Origin: Asterella californica
Lineage: Eukaryota; Streptophyta; Marchantiopsida; Marchantiales; Aytoniaceae
Length of the DNA: 64,000 nucleotides
Assembly: GCA_036924285.1 (NCBI GenBank)
Contig: JAYKYS010000001.1
Location: forward strand, 5,120,501 to 5,184,500
Reading direction: 5' to 3'
Position 1 is the stretch's first letter, and every line of letters begins with the position of its first letter. Positions 1-11,771 of the stretch are shown in pieces. The notes under the pieces are model-generated. The model did not search any database and had not been told where the DNA came from. It saw nothing but the letters and a program-made list of their open reading frames with translations. The position numbers were made by a program, and so were the translations under genes.

Positions 1-1
1 A

Positions 2-2050
2 GAAGGTCTGCTGTTAGGGCACATCATTTTCAAAAATGGGATTGCGGTAGATCCTGAGAAGGTGAAGAAGATTGTGGATCTTTCATTTCCGATCAACTTG
101 ACAAAGTTGAGGCAGTTTCTTGGCATGGTTGGATATTATCGTAGGTTTGTCTTTTCCTTCTCAAACAAAGTAATAGCTTTGACTATGTACATGAAGAAGG
201 GAGTTGATTTTGACTTGATAGTGCATGATCAGAAGGCAAAAAGCATTTGAGGAGTTGAAAAAGACATTGGTGACAGCTCCTATACTTGCTAAACCTGAAT
301 GGAGTAAAGCATTTATTCTGTATACGGATGTCTCCAATGTAGCAATCGGATGTACATTAAGTCAGTTAGATGGAGATTGACATGATCATCCTATAGCTTA
401 TGCTAGTAGGCAGATGGTTCCAGCAGAGAAGAATTACTCCGTGACTGAACGAGAAGGATTAGCGGTGATCTTTGGATTGAAAAAATTTCGACACTACTTG
501 CTAGGAGGAAAATTGTTCATAGTCACAGATCACAAGGCTTTAAAGTATATCTTTAGTAAGCCTAATGCCGAAAGTCGTATTGATCGTTGGAAGGTACTTC
601 TAACAGAATACGATTATGTGATCGAAGATAGACCAAAAAAAAAGTATGCGAATGCTGATCTTTTGTCAAGGACTTATAAGATGAGGGAGAAGAATCGTTT
701 GATGATTCATTTTCAGACGAGCATCTGATGAACATCACAAGCATTGAAGAGATACCGGATGAGTACAAGGAAATCTGGAGTTTCCTTGCAGATGGCTCTT
801 TTCCAGAAAGTATGCATACCCGAGAACGTAACGCGTTGATCAAGAGATGCAAACTTTACACCATGGTGGAGAGAATTCTGTTCATCAATGAGCAGATGGG
901 TTACTAAGGACAGCAGTTGGTCAGAAGGAGACGTTCAAGCTAATGCACGAGTTTCACGAGAGAACTATTTGCGGAGGTCACTTTGCTGGTAAGATAACAG
1001 CCTTCAAGATTTTGGATGCGAGTTATCACTAGAGAGGGATTTTCAAAGAATGTTTAGACTATTGTAAAACTTGCGATGTATGTCGAGCATTTGCTCTGAA
1101 GTCTACTAGAACACCTCCGTTAAGATCAATTCTCGTGTTAGGACCATTTGAGAAGTGGGGTATTGACTTTGTAAGTCCTCTTAATAAGACACCTCGAGAC
1201 AATAGATACATTGTAGTCGTTATTGACTATTGTATCAAGTGAGTAGAGGCTAGACCTTTGAGGGAGACTAATGAAACAGAAGTCGGTAGATTCCTATGGG
1301 AGAGGATCATCACAAGATTTAGATGTCCGTTAGAGTTGGTCTCAGATAGAGGAGGAGAGTTTGTAGGGAACACGACTACTGCTATGCTACAACACTTTTC
1401 TATCAAGCCACGAGTAACGACCTCATACTAATGATCTTGTAGAAGACTAATCTTACACTTTGTATGATGTTCGTCAAAAATGCTGGTGTTGAGATTGCAA
1501 AACATACTTGGGATAAGAGACTACATGCCATCTTATGAGAGTATCGAATGACAACAAAGACTTCTACTGGGTACTCTCTATTTCGACTGGTTTATGGAGT
1601 GAAGTCCAAATTGCTGATCCAATTCGAATTGGATACCTTTCAAACTATTCAACGAAAGTTGAAGAGGTCAAGGGGAGAAGACGTGGTCAGATCAAGAAGA
1701 GAGCAACTCATGGAGTTGGAAGAGACCCGAGCGGTAGCAATGATCAGGATGGAACGAACTCAGGCGTATCAAAAGAAGAGTTACGACAAACGATTGGACA
1801 AGAAGGAGATAAAACCTTTTCAAGTAGGAGATTGGATAATGTTGTACGATGCTATCACATTCAAGAGGGCTAGGAAGAAGTTTCTTCCTAGATATTTTGG
1901 TCCTTTTGTTGTAGATAAGATATGGAGCAACTTCACGTATGACCTTCAGGAGTTGGGAGGAAGGAGATTCGATCGGGTCAATCATGATAAGTTGAAGTTG
2001 TTTCATCGACGAAAGTTTTCTCTTCACTCCGAGGACGGAGCGAAAATTTA
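2..2050 (+). pseudogene. Decayed Gypsy pol of element D (late RT, RNase H, integrase)
   Basis: The reading enters in mid reverse transcriptase (GLLLGHIIFKNGIAVDPEKV, then LRQFLGMVGYYRRF at about 108-150) and continues through RNase H (LYTDVSNVAIGCTLSQ near 318-366, VTDHKALKYIF near 522-555), an integrase zinc region (about 970-1090), the integrase core (WGIDFV near 1158, LVSDRGGEFV near 1335) and a C-terminal GPF domain (YFGPFVVDKIWSN near 1893). It aligns along its length with the intact pol of element C. It is broken: a frame change near 245, a stop at about 378, and further stops and shifts near 727, 905, 1030, 1243 and 1430. The last intact piece is 1548-2051. It cannot encode a working polyprotein. 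I am confident of the family and of the decay; exact break positions are approximate. Confidence 0.9.
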
Positions 2051-2056
2051 GTCCGG

Positions 2057-3427
2057 TGTCGGAGTGTGATCTGTCTACCTAGGAAAGCGCTGGGCTTCTG
2101 GCTGTGGTTGTTCACTCAAGAGGTTGGCTTTCAGGTTACAACAGGGGCTATAAACACTCACACAGATGTGTAAGATCTAGTAATATACCCAGAAAGCGAA
2201 ATTCAGGTCTAGCTGGCAATAATAGGTTCCGGCGGCGAACTTTGACACTCACGGAGAAGAAAACTATGAAGTTTAGACTTCTAAACTTCCCCTACATGCA
2301 AATGAGGTACTATTGAACTCACACACGAAGTTTCAGCTTGAGATCAAATTCTGACACGGAGATATGGACAGAAAAGTTCTGAGCAAGAAAACTACGGCAA
2401 TTTCTGATATCTAGATGGCTATTCTGACCTATAACAGAAGATTGGCTCGATCAATTTCAAATATTCTTACAGGATTTGGAGTCTACAGGATGCTGAACAC
2501 CCCTGTGAAGTAGAGACTCCTGACTGTACACAGAACTCCAGATCTCTTCCTCTGAAGTCGCTGCTCTAGATTAAGAGCTTTTCAGACCCCCTCTACTTCA
2601 GCGGCCGCTCTGAATTACTCAGTCATTCAATCGATATGAAATTTTTTGTGAAATCGTAGCCCTGCTGGCAGAGAACACAACCTCGAAGTTTTGAAGCAAT
2701 TTCCTCAAATCTGCTGCGAGTGACACTGAAAACCTTAAATCCAACAAAAGTGATTCAATTCTAGCACAATTCGAACTTCAATTGGTCATAACTTCGTCTC
2801 TATTGCATCAAATCGATCGAACATTTCACTGGAAGTGCTTGGCATGACGAGCCCTCTCTCCCTGTGCTCTCCGATTTCGAAGATCCCCCACCAAATGCTC
2901 TAACTCCACTCTAGAGCTCTGTTTCTAAATTTAGAGTTTAACAAAAGACAAAAACAGACCAATGGGAGTTCATAGCTCCACTTGGTTGTCCTTTAGTACC
3001 CTAAACCACGTGGCAACTTAGTTTTACTCATAGGCTACCACGTCAAGCTCCCTAGAGTGTCAACGTAAAACTTAAACTACCTAAAACGACACGCAGCCCC
3101 GAAAAATAACTTAAATCAGCTAGAAAGCGTGCATGGGCGACAAGTAAGTACAACCCATGAGCTCAAACCCCTATCAGCATGGAAACCCTAAGTTATGTAC
3201 ATTGAACGTCATAGACAAGTAAGAAGTCACTTGCACAAGCGCACAAATGCTTGAACAAGATAACTAACATACTATCAGCCTACTAGGACTCAAAATAGTA
3301 TTAACCCGTATGCAAAGGTGTCAAACATATACATAAAGGACTAGAAGTAATATGAGCTAACTTCTAGAACTACTAAACTTAAACGTCGGAGTAGAAGTCA
3401 AGCATGTAGCCGCCAAGTAGCGCGACA
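2057..3427 (-). repeat. 3' LTR of element A (family A LTR)
   Basis: This 1371-bp copy matches the LTR at 9367-10736 nearly end to end, the solo LTR at 51234-52605 (opposite orientation), and more distantly 21286-22374 and 22532-22909. In coding orientation it starts TGTCGCG and ends CCGACA. The PPT adjoins its inner edge at 3428-3446. Confidence 0.95.
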
Positions 3428-3446
3428 TCCACCCCCTCTGAACCTG
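3428..3446 (-). promoter_or_regulatory. Polypurine tract of element A
   Basis: On the minus strand the 19 bases next to the 3' LTR read CAGGTTCAGAGGGGGTGGA, the purine-rich primer site for plus-strand DNA synthesis. Element B has the identical 19-mer at 19268-19286. Confidence 0.85.
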
Positions 3447-3475
3447 CACATCCTCCGGTATGTGCCAGATCCAGA

Positions 3476-6400
3476 TCAAGACTCTTCAGCTTCAGCTTCA
3501 AATTCATCTTCAACCTCCATTGAGTCTTCAGCTTCATCCTCAGTAAGCTCTGCAATGTTCTGGTCCTCCCCTCTCCTTCTAAAGAGCTTGATTCTCTTCC
3601 CTGCGACTGGTATCTTGAGCACTGCACCATCTAACTCTCTCAAAGAGTATGCGGCATTGTCATGAACTTCTAACACCACATAAGGTCCGAACCATCTCTT
3701 GGAAAACTTTCTGATGGTGCTATGCTGATTATCAAGACTACTATCATAGACTAACACCCAATCACCTTCTTTAACTGGTTTGGGTTGTAATCTATGCGTT
3801 CTATCAAATCTGCCTTTGTTTCTCTCTCTAGCAGTCTTCAACCTTTCCACAGCTTTGGCAACATCCTCAGGTCTCCGTTCTAACTGTTGGATCCTTAATG
3901 CAAGAAGATCCTCCGTACTTCTACCATCTTCCCATGACAAAACATTCCAAGTAGACACAACCTGCTCAATCGGCATCACAGGTTTTTGCCCTAGTATCAA
4001 CTCTGCTGGCATGTAACTTGTAACGGTACTATGAGTTGTACGATCTGCCCACAAAGCAAATGGTAGCAGTCTAGGCCATTCACGGATCTTACCCTTGCAA
4101 GCTTTTACCAAAGCTTTGATGATTGGCGGATGACCTCGTTCGCTCTTGTCATTCCCTTCAGGATTGTAAGCAGTGGTTAACGCCAACTTGATTCCCAATC
4201 GCTTGAAGAACTCAACTGCTTCTTGTGAATCCAGCTCACCCCTATCTGCAGTGATCTTTCCCACACACCCATACCTACAAATAACATCTTCAAGTAGAAA
4301 GCGGCAGACACTAGCAGTGATCTTTGTCCTCAGGGCACGGCCTTCGACTTGGTTAGATAGATCTTCTCTAGCCAAGACTAGATACCTCATTTGTCCAAGT
4401 CCAAATGACATAGTTACCAGATCAACTACCCATTTGTAATGAATGGCTAAAGGATAAGTAGGATGCAATCCATCACGATGACGTACGTTGGAATACATCT
4501 GGCAAGGTATACAAGATGAAACAAACTGCACTACATCCTTATACATACCCTTCCACCAATATTTTTCCTTCATCTTGGCAAATGTAGCCCAAACTCCTCT
4601 ATGACCGGCCCATAAACTCTCATGGAACTCCATGATCAGCTTCTGCTGCAATCCCAAGTCACATACCACCCGCTGTGGTACACCTCCTTGTAGCTTAGGG
4701 CGCTTCCATAGATGTCCTCCATATAAAAAGTATCCATAAGCTGTTCTTCGGATCCTCTTGAAATCTGCATCAGATCAACCTTCTTACCTTTCCAATGAAC
4801 TCAAATAGCACCCAAGATCCAACCACTCGCCATCATATATAGTTTTCTCAAATAACTCCAATGGAGCTGCAAAACAGCTTCTGTCCTTTCTAGCAAGAAC
4901 ACTAGAATAGAACTCTATTCCCACATCCTCCTGATCATCTATCATTTCCTTCTCACCATAATACCTAGCCCTTGATAACATATCTGTCACAAGATTGTCT
5001 TTTTCTGCAATATGTCTAAACTCTGGGTTCAAGGACTTGATATATGCTATCCACCTCAACATAGCAATGTCTGGAGTTGTACAGCTAGTGATCATTCCCA
5101 AGAGAGGTAAACAATCTGTCTCCACAACCACAGGTGCTCCTATCAAGTATTCCTTATCACTCTTCATCGCAGTAACTACTCCCCATAGCTCTCTCTTGAC
5201 CTGAGGATAGTCTCTCTGCCGTGAACTTAATACCTTAGCACCAAAACGCACAACATATCTATTTCCATCCTCATCGTCTTGCCCTACAGCCCATCCAATG
5301 CCAATAGGACTAGTATCAACAGTAAGGATAACAGATCTGCCCAACTCAAATGTTACTTTCCGTAGAGTTGGTGGTGAAGTCAAAAGATCCTTCAACTTCC
5401 TCATAGACTCGCTTTGCTCCTCTTGCCATTGAAATCTTTGCCCCTTCCTCAACAACTTGTACAACGGATCTGCTACATGAGCAAAGTGTGAAATCCATAT
5501 ATGGTAAAACACACATGCACCTAGAAACCTTCTCACCTCGGTAACTGACCCACATGTCTCCTTCATCCTTCGAATGGCATCAACTTTGTTTGGACAAGGT
5601 TTCCGATCATAAGATCCACATAGGTGCCCCACAATCAACACCTATTGTTCTCCAAATACAGACTTTGCTCCTGATAAAGTCAAATGAACCTCCTCTAGTC
5701 GACTCAATATCTTATCGCAGTCAACTATATGGTCTGCAACAAACTTACGGCACCCCCTCTGATCCTTTACCTCATTCTTCTCCTCCTCAGCACACCCTTT
5801 GATCGGCACATCATCAAGGAATGGCATAGTTTTTTCAGGAATGAAATCCCTCAAAACTTTATTCATGTCATTCATCATATGTGCAACAGAATTGGTAACC
5901 CTGGTAACCCCAAAGGTGTTCTCATTGTAGTCAAGTCTCTACTCTCAAAGGATAACTGAAACTGATCATAACCTGAATATAAGTCTCCCATTGAATAGAT
6001 AGCACGACCAGCAAAAGCCTCTGCAAACTCGTCTACAATAGGTCCTATACCCATATTCCTGATAGTCGCCTTGTTAACTGGTTGCATATCTTGGATAAAT
6101 CTCAAAGCTCCACTCTTCTTCGGAACAGTAAACCATCTGCTAGAGTAGGGGAGCTATAGATGGTTCCAAGATACCCATCCTAATCCTCTCATTGAGCAAG
6201 TCTATCAGCTTTGGTAGATGAGCTCTAGGTACAGGGATAGGACGTAGATTCCAAGGCACATGCGGTATAGTAAAGATTACCATAGGTGCAACTACACTTG
6301 GATCTACACATCCTACTCATGTGACTCAAACGCAAACGCCTTACCATGCCTAGATAACATCTCCCTGAAGCTCTTCTTCTCTTGCTCAGTAAGAAATCCA

Positions 6401-6980
6401 TCGCCTCCAATCCTCAGCTCTTTTAGTGTTGTTTTTGTGAACTGGTGCCCAATTCTTCTCGGTCCTCTGAGCGTCGGTTCTCGTGCAGCTTGCTCCATCT
6501 TATGATTGTAATCGAGTGGTAAAGGCAAAGCCACTGGTTTGACTTTCTTTGCCATTGACTTGTACTTGGTCTCCACATACACCTCTTGCCGATCTATAAA
6601 CTTATCAATTACATCATAAAGCTCCTTGGAGCTCACTCTCACCACTCTATCTACATCATCTATAGAACTTTCTACTATAGATTTCAACTCCCCTATAGTA
6701 TCTACCAAATACTGCTCTTCAAACACTCCAGATATGTATTCATCTCTTGCTAACTCTCCACTATCCCACAAAGACTGCTGTCCATACTTCACATGTTGCC
6801 TCTCAAACCTCTTCAGATTCTCAACCTTTCTATAACACACTGATCCACATGATGTCAGTCCTAAGAAGCTAGTGGATAAAGCTTCCTGCCCTACTGGATC
6901 AGGCGAGAATCCTTTCTCTACTGTACCGTTGAAGTCTCGCTCTTCAATGGTACTCTGCCAAAACTCCTAGACTCTCTAAA
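3476..6980 (-). pseudogene. Decayed Gypsy pol of element A (RT, RNase H, integrase)
   Basis: In coding order, the linker region runs from about 6965 to 6313, RT from about 6310 to 5642 (AGRAIYSMGDLYSGYDQFQ; catalytic box FLDDVPIKG near 5815), RNase H from 5641 to 4784 (VILTVDTSPIGIGWAVGQ; DMLSRARY), and integrase from 4669 to 3476 (HHCC finger from HESLWAGHRG to PCQMYSN; core residues in WVVDLVTM, ADRGELD and KSERGH; C-terminal WFGPYVVLEVHD). It matches the intact B pol (16212-19211) throughout. Breaks include a 1-bp loss with TAG at about 6313, frame changes in 5870-6200, an in-frame TAG at 5642-5644, a TAA at 4784 and a damaged stretch at 4670-4783. The pol frame is offset by -1 from the gag-protease frame, as in B. 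Confidence 0.92.
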
Positions 6981-9290
6981 CTCCTGAGTAATCTTAGGTA
7001 GTGGACGATCTCTCAAGCTATCACGATTCCTCTCATGTTCTGCAGCAACGGTCAAAAACTGAACAGCTTTTTTGCCGTCTCTACTATGTATCCTAGCATA
7101 AGCTGAACCATCATCCATAACTCGTGTCTCCATTCTAACAGCAGTAATGTAAGGCTGCCCTAGAATGATAGGATAGGTTGACATGTCTTGCACAAAGAAA
7201 TTCTGAACATCACTGATGTCACCCACAATTACCTTGATGTTGGGACAAGCACCATAGAGTTCTCCCCTCTAGTTGTTGGCAGCACGTATAAGCCATCCAT
7301 GGTCGGTGTCTATAGACCACCTCCCACGCTTGTACAGCTCCTTAGACATCAGATTAATCTCTGAGCCGTGATCAATCAATGCCACCACAGGTTCCTCTAG
7401 ATCTCCCAACTTCACCAAGGTCTCGGTGGTTGCTCTTGCCCAATGGTTGTGAGAGTAATGGCTCTTCTGCGATGCTTCCACCTCATCTTCAAACCTCACG
7501 TGCTGATACGATCTCCCTTCTGATACTTGAGAGCAGTAACCAACAATCTCATCTTCCTCATCCTCCGACAATTTGGTCCCTAGAGCGTTAAGCGTAGCTG
7601 CTTCACCCAAAATCTGACGTTTCCTCTTGATGATATTTATGATAACCTCATGGAACTCACGCTTTGCAATCCCAAGAATCTCATCCAAAGTAAACTCAAC
7701 TTTCCCATTCAAGATACGGTTCTCTAACACCTGCTTCAAGTCTGTAGCAATCTCAATGTTAGACTGAAGTTTGTATGCAGGCATCTTACCCTTCTCCTTG
7801 CTTCTCTCCTTCTCCTTTGGTGTTGTAGGTGGTAGATCCTCCATAGTCTCCTCCCGAGTAGGTGTTGTCTCATGTCTTGCCTCTGGTCTAGCCCTTTCAC
7901 TCCTTGTAGCAGGTCGTTTGGCTGTAGAAGCCTCACCTGCATCCTCCCTTCTGCGTTTTTCTTCTAGTACAGCTTCATGCTGACTTCTTGCAACATAAGC
8001 ATACACTGACATAGTATCCATAGGGTCATTCCATCCTGTAGTTTCTCTAACTGAGTTGCCAACCCTCCGTAGCACATCCTTGTCTACCTCTGTTCTAGCT
8101 ACGGACCGCACTACATCTGACCACAACCCAGTAGTCCCTTTCTCTCTCTCCATCTCCACTTTCATTCCACAGGTAGCAGCATTCACAAGAGAAACAGCAT
8201 GTGATGCTGATATCTCATTCACAAGTCTCTTCATACCACCCTTGTCAAAGTTGGTTCCCAACATCATCCCAGTCTCTCTCAGATGGATCTTACCATCTTT
8301 GAAGAAGATCAGATCTTTCCTCAATGCATCTGAAAGCTCCCCACAATCTCTTCTTACATGGTCTAGGCTATCACACCATATACAACGATGAACAAAGCCT
8401 TCTCTCATCTGAGGTCTCTGCATAGCAGGCTGTACATTCTGCTCCTTCTCTTCTAACCTAGTGAGCTTAAGCTTAAGCTCCTTCATATCCTTAATCAACT
8501 CATCAAGCGGTGAGTCTTCCTCTCTAGCAATTACCAAAGCAGGCTTAGTAGGCAACTGCTTGACAGGAATTATCAAGGGTGCTGCTTCACTTACCACCAC
8601 CTTGTCCTTTCTTCTCTGTCTCTTGGTCAGCAAAGAAACAGCCTCTTCAACCTCCTTCCAATCAGTCTTCAATCCTCTCTCCTCACTCTTGTCTTCCAGC
8701 AACAGCTCAAGCTTCTCCTGAATAGTCACGTCCGCTGCTTGTAGGAAAAGCTCGATCTTCTCCACCTCTAGTGTAAGCTTCTCTGTCCTAGAAAGCTGAG
8801 CATACTGATGATCAAACTCCCTTAACAACTCATTTACAGACAAACCTTTGTTAAGCTTAACCACCCATTCCAAGAACGTTCTCTTGGTCACCCTCTCTGA
8901 ATCTTCAGTGTAGTACTCCTCCTTCAAAGCTCGCATAAAGCTCTCCCAACTCTATCCTTGCTGCAGCTTGAGCTCCTTCACACGCCCACGAATCTCAAGC
9001 ACAACAGCAAGTTCAAAGTTCTCCACCATCTCCTTCTCAGGTACCTTGTTCACCTCCATCTCCCTAGCATAGTATCGCACGTACTTGGAAATATCTGTCC
9101 CCTTTAACTGGTCCATCTGATGCACCACAGATTGCAACGCCTTGGTTGCTAATACCTCCTTCCTCTCTGTGCTCTGCTGCTGCTGCATAAACATGAAAAA
9201 AGCTTGGAACATCTTCATCGTAGCAGCATCCAACTGAAAAGGTTGCTGAGCAGCAGCAGCACCTCCACTTGATGATCCTTGGTTGGCCAT
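6918..9290 (-). pseudogene. Gag-protease of element A with two in-frame TAG stops
   Basis: The ATG at 9290 opens a frame that stays in register to 6918, interrupted by TAG at 8952-8954 and TAG at 7269-7271. The N-terminus is low-complexity (Ser/Gly/Ala, then Gln-rich FMQQQQ). A capsid-like helical region follows (TFLEWVVKLNKGLSVNELL, HQYAQLSRTEKLTLEVEKIE). A zinc knuckle CIWCDSLDHVRRDC (CX2CX4HX4C) lies at about 8390-8345. A retropepsin-like segment (VVALIDHGSEINLMSKELY) lies near 7390-7335 with D-H-G where most retroviral-type proteases have D-S/T-G; element B also has D-H-G. The C-terminal half of the protease is at 7268-6918 (YPIILGQPYITAVRMETRV). Without the two stops this would be one frame of about 790 codons; B retains codons other than stops at both homologous places or lacks them by deletion. 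Confidence 0.88.
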
Positions 9291-9339
9291 GATACCTGAT
9301 CCTGTAACACTCTCAAGAAAACTCCCACCCTAGGTGTTT

Positions 9340-9355
9340 CACGTCGAGTTCACCA
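9340..9355 (-). promoter_or_regulatory. Primer binding site of element A
   Basis: Eleven bases inside the 5' LTR, the minus strand reads TGGTGAACTCGACGTG. It is identical to the B site at 13780-13795. The complement (ending TTCACCA) resembles, by memory, the 3' end of tRNA-Trp; the tRNA identity is inference. Confidence 0.75.
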
Positions 9356-9366
9356 AAAAGATAATA

Positions 9367-10736
9367 TGTCGGAGTGTGATCCGTCTACCTAGGAAAGCGC
9401 CGGGCTTCTGGCTGTGGTTGTTCACTCAAGAGGTTGGCTTTCAGGTTACAACAGGGGCTATAAACACTCACACAGATGTGTAAGATCTAGTAATATACCC
9501 AGAAAGCGAAATTCAGGTCTAGCTGGCAGTAATAGGTTCCGGCGGTGAACTTTGACACTCACGGAGAAGAAAACTATGAAGGTTTAGACTTCTAAACTTC
9601 CCCTACATGCAAATAAGGTACTACTGAACTCACACGAAGTTTCAGCCTGAGATCAAATTTTGACACGGAGATATGGACAGAAAAGTTCTGAGCAAGAAAA
9701 CTACGGCAATTTCTGGTACCTAGATGGCTATTCCGACCTATAACAGAAGATTGGCTCGATCAATTTCAAATATTCTTACAGGATTTGGAGTCTACAGGAT
9801 GCTGAACACCCCTGTGAAGTAGGGACTCCTGACTGTACACAGAACTCCAGATCTCTTCCTCTGAAGTCGCTGCTCTAGATTAAGAGCTTTTCAGACCCCC
9901 TCTACTTCAGCGACCGCCCTGAATTACTCTGTCACTCAATCGATATGAAATTTTTTGTGAAATCGTAGCCCTGCTGGCAGAGAACACAACCTCGAAGTTT
10001 TGAAGCAATTTCCTCAAATCTGCTGCGAGTGACACTGAAAACCCTAAATCCAACAAAAGTGATTCAATTCTAGCACAATTCGAACTTCAATTGGTCATAA
10101 CTTCGTCTCTATTGCATCAAATCGATCGAAAATTTCACTGGAAGTGCTTGGCATGACGAGCCCTCTCTCCCTATGCTCTCAGAGTTCGAAGATCCCCCAC
10201 CAAATGCTCTAACTCCACTCTAGAGCTATGTTTCTAAATTTAGAGTTTAACAAAAGACAAAAACAGACCAATGGGAGTTCATAGCTCCACTTGGTTGTCC
10301 TTTAGTACCCTAAACCATGTGGCAACTTAGTTTTACTCATAGGCTACCACGTCAAGCTCCCTAGAGTGCCAACGTAAAACTTAAACTACCTAAAACGACA
10401 CGCAGCCCCGAAAAATAACTTAAATCAGCTAGAAAGCGTGCATGGGCGACAAGTAAGTACAACCATGAGCTCAAACCCCTATCGGCATGGAAACCCTAAG
10501 TTATGTACATTGAACGTCATAGACAAGTAAGAAGTCACTTGCACAAGCGCACAAATGCTTGAACAAGATAACTAGCATACTATCAGCCTACTAGGACTCA
10601 AAATAGTATTAACACCATATGCAAAGGTGTCAAACATATACATAAAGGACTAGAAGTAATATGAGCTAACTTCTAGAACTACTAAACCTAAGCGTCGGAG
10701 TAGAAGTCAAGCATGTAGTCGTCAAGTAGCGCGACA
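9367..10736 (-). repeat. 5' LTR of element A (family A LTR)
   Basis: This 1370-bp copy is paired with 2057-3427. It is flanked outside by CCGG at 10737-10740 and inside by the PBS leader. Confidence 0.95.
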
Positions 10737-10752
10737 CCGGGGGTAACGTAAA

Positions 10753-11578
10753 TGTAACGACCTATGTTACACACAGAAAGTTTGTCTATTAGTAAGATAT
10801 TTAGTTATAACTAAGTGTTGAGAAGGTTTATTTGCTGCCCAAGTACTTTAAGGAGGTATCAAGTTAGTCATGACTAGCTAAAGTTAGTTATGGTTAAACT
10901 TAGCTGTACTTTTGGCAGAATTCAGATATTTCTTAAAGAGTGAGCACTACTATCTTGTCTAAAAGGTAGAAAGGAGGTGGAAAGTATCCCTTATCTCTTT
11001 TTTTACTTGATATTAGTCGTGGGATTAAAGTTGTGGACTTTGTGAGCATTAAAAACAAGAAAAGATTCCACATGTTTCCTTTTTAATGGGTCTTAGTGTA
11101 GAGGGGGGTGGAAATTCGAGATTCCTTGAAAATATTCTAGAATCCTTCTAGAAGTTGTTGACTTTGAAAGAATAAGCCCATGTGAAAAGATAAGAAGCCC
11201 ATGTGATTAATGCTTTTATCTTAAGTAATATCTTAGTAAAACCTGGTAAAAGTATTTACGATTGAGTTACGGGAGGGTACCAAGGTAAAAACCTAGAATG
11301 TATAAATAGAGGAATAGAGAAGAGCTCCTCATCTTTGTTTTCACATCGTCGTAATGACAACTTGAGTAATATAGAGAGTATGAGATATTTTTAGCATGTG
11401 AAAACTTGAGAGACGTCGTTAGAATGGAGAATTTTAGTTGATGAGTTTATGGAGATTTTTAGTTGATAAATTTGTGAGTGTATGAATGAGTGAACTTAGC
11501 ATTTTTCCCTTCAAGATTCATGGTGTGCTTCCATCAAAACCATCAGAGGTGACCCTTGAGTGAGGGACAGATCCGACA
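10753..11578 (+). repeat. 3' LTR of element D
   Basis: This 826-bp LTR starts TGTAACGACC and ends ATCCGACA. It matches the element C LTR in layout: the same G-rich segment before the start, a TATA-like TATAAATA at 11301-11308 in the position of the C LTR TATATAAG, and a near-identical terminal section (gagtgagggacag here, gggtgagagacag in C). It is strongly diverged from C internally. The right boundary is set by analogy with C and may be off by a few bases. Confidence 0.75.
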
Positions 11579-11771
11579 TTTGTAGATTCATCGATGACGA
11601 TCGTGGAGGTTGAGAGATCGAGGGGTAGTTGATCGATGGGATCGTGGAGAGTTTACGGACCGGAGAGAGAAGATAGCATGTCGGCATGGGGCACAAGCTC
11701 CACATCGCGCACGTATGTTGGTACCCTTTGGAGATCGAGGTGCCGACGACTGTCGCTCGGTAGGGTTACGT
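11579..11771. other. 193-bp spacer between D and B
   Basis: I see no gene. It is the left flank of element B and ends in the ACGT target duplication (11768-11771). It does not clearly match the A-type LTR that flanks B on the right, so either that LTR was truncated here or the flank has diverged. Confidence 0.5.

Larger units (their letters stand above)
2057..10736 (-). mobile_element. Ty3/Gypsy element A, full-length but decayed, minus strand
   Basis: Two direct LTRs (2057-3427 and 9367-10736, about 1.37 kb each) enclose a minus-strand internal region with PBS, gag, protease, RT, RNase H, integrase and PPT in that order. The 4-bp duplication CCGG flanks it at 2053-2056 and 10737-10740. LTR termini read TGTCGG and GCGACA on the plus strand. 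The two LTRs differ at scattered sites and small indels, so the insertion is not recent. The coding region carries in-frame stops and frame changes and is not expected to be autonomous. Coding sequence, PBS and PPT are shared with element B, but the LTR is not. Domain order RT-RNaseH-IN is that of Metaviridae (Ty3/Gypsy). Confidence 0.93.
1..11578 (+). mobile_element. Ty3/Gypsy element D, left-truncated by the window and interrupted by element A
   Basis: The pol remnant at 2-2050 and the LTR at 10753-11578 belong to one old Gypsy element. Both match element C (42299-49919) in order: integrase tail, a segment reading gaggacggag, a G-rich PPT, then the LTR. Element A (2057-10736) sits exactly in the PPT: the sequence before A ends tagtccgg and the sequence after A resumes ccgggggtaa, while element C reads agtctgggggtaaa at the same place. 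The 5' half of D lies outside the window. The joining of the two parts is inferred from this continuity plus the 4-bp duplication around A. Confidence 0.8.

Noticed and set aside
5642..8954. Several TAG stops in element A as a sign of stop-codon readthrough or a variant code
   Set aside because: Element A also has frame changes and a TAA, B and F have mixed TGA and TAG stops, and C uses a normal full-length frame; ordinary decay explains it.
11579..11771. Left third of the A2 LTR
   Set aside because: Expected from the insertion model for B, but the sequence does not align convincingly beyond the few bases before ACGT.
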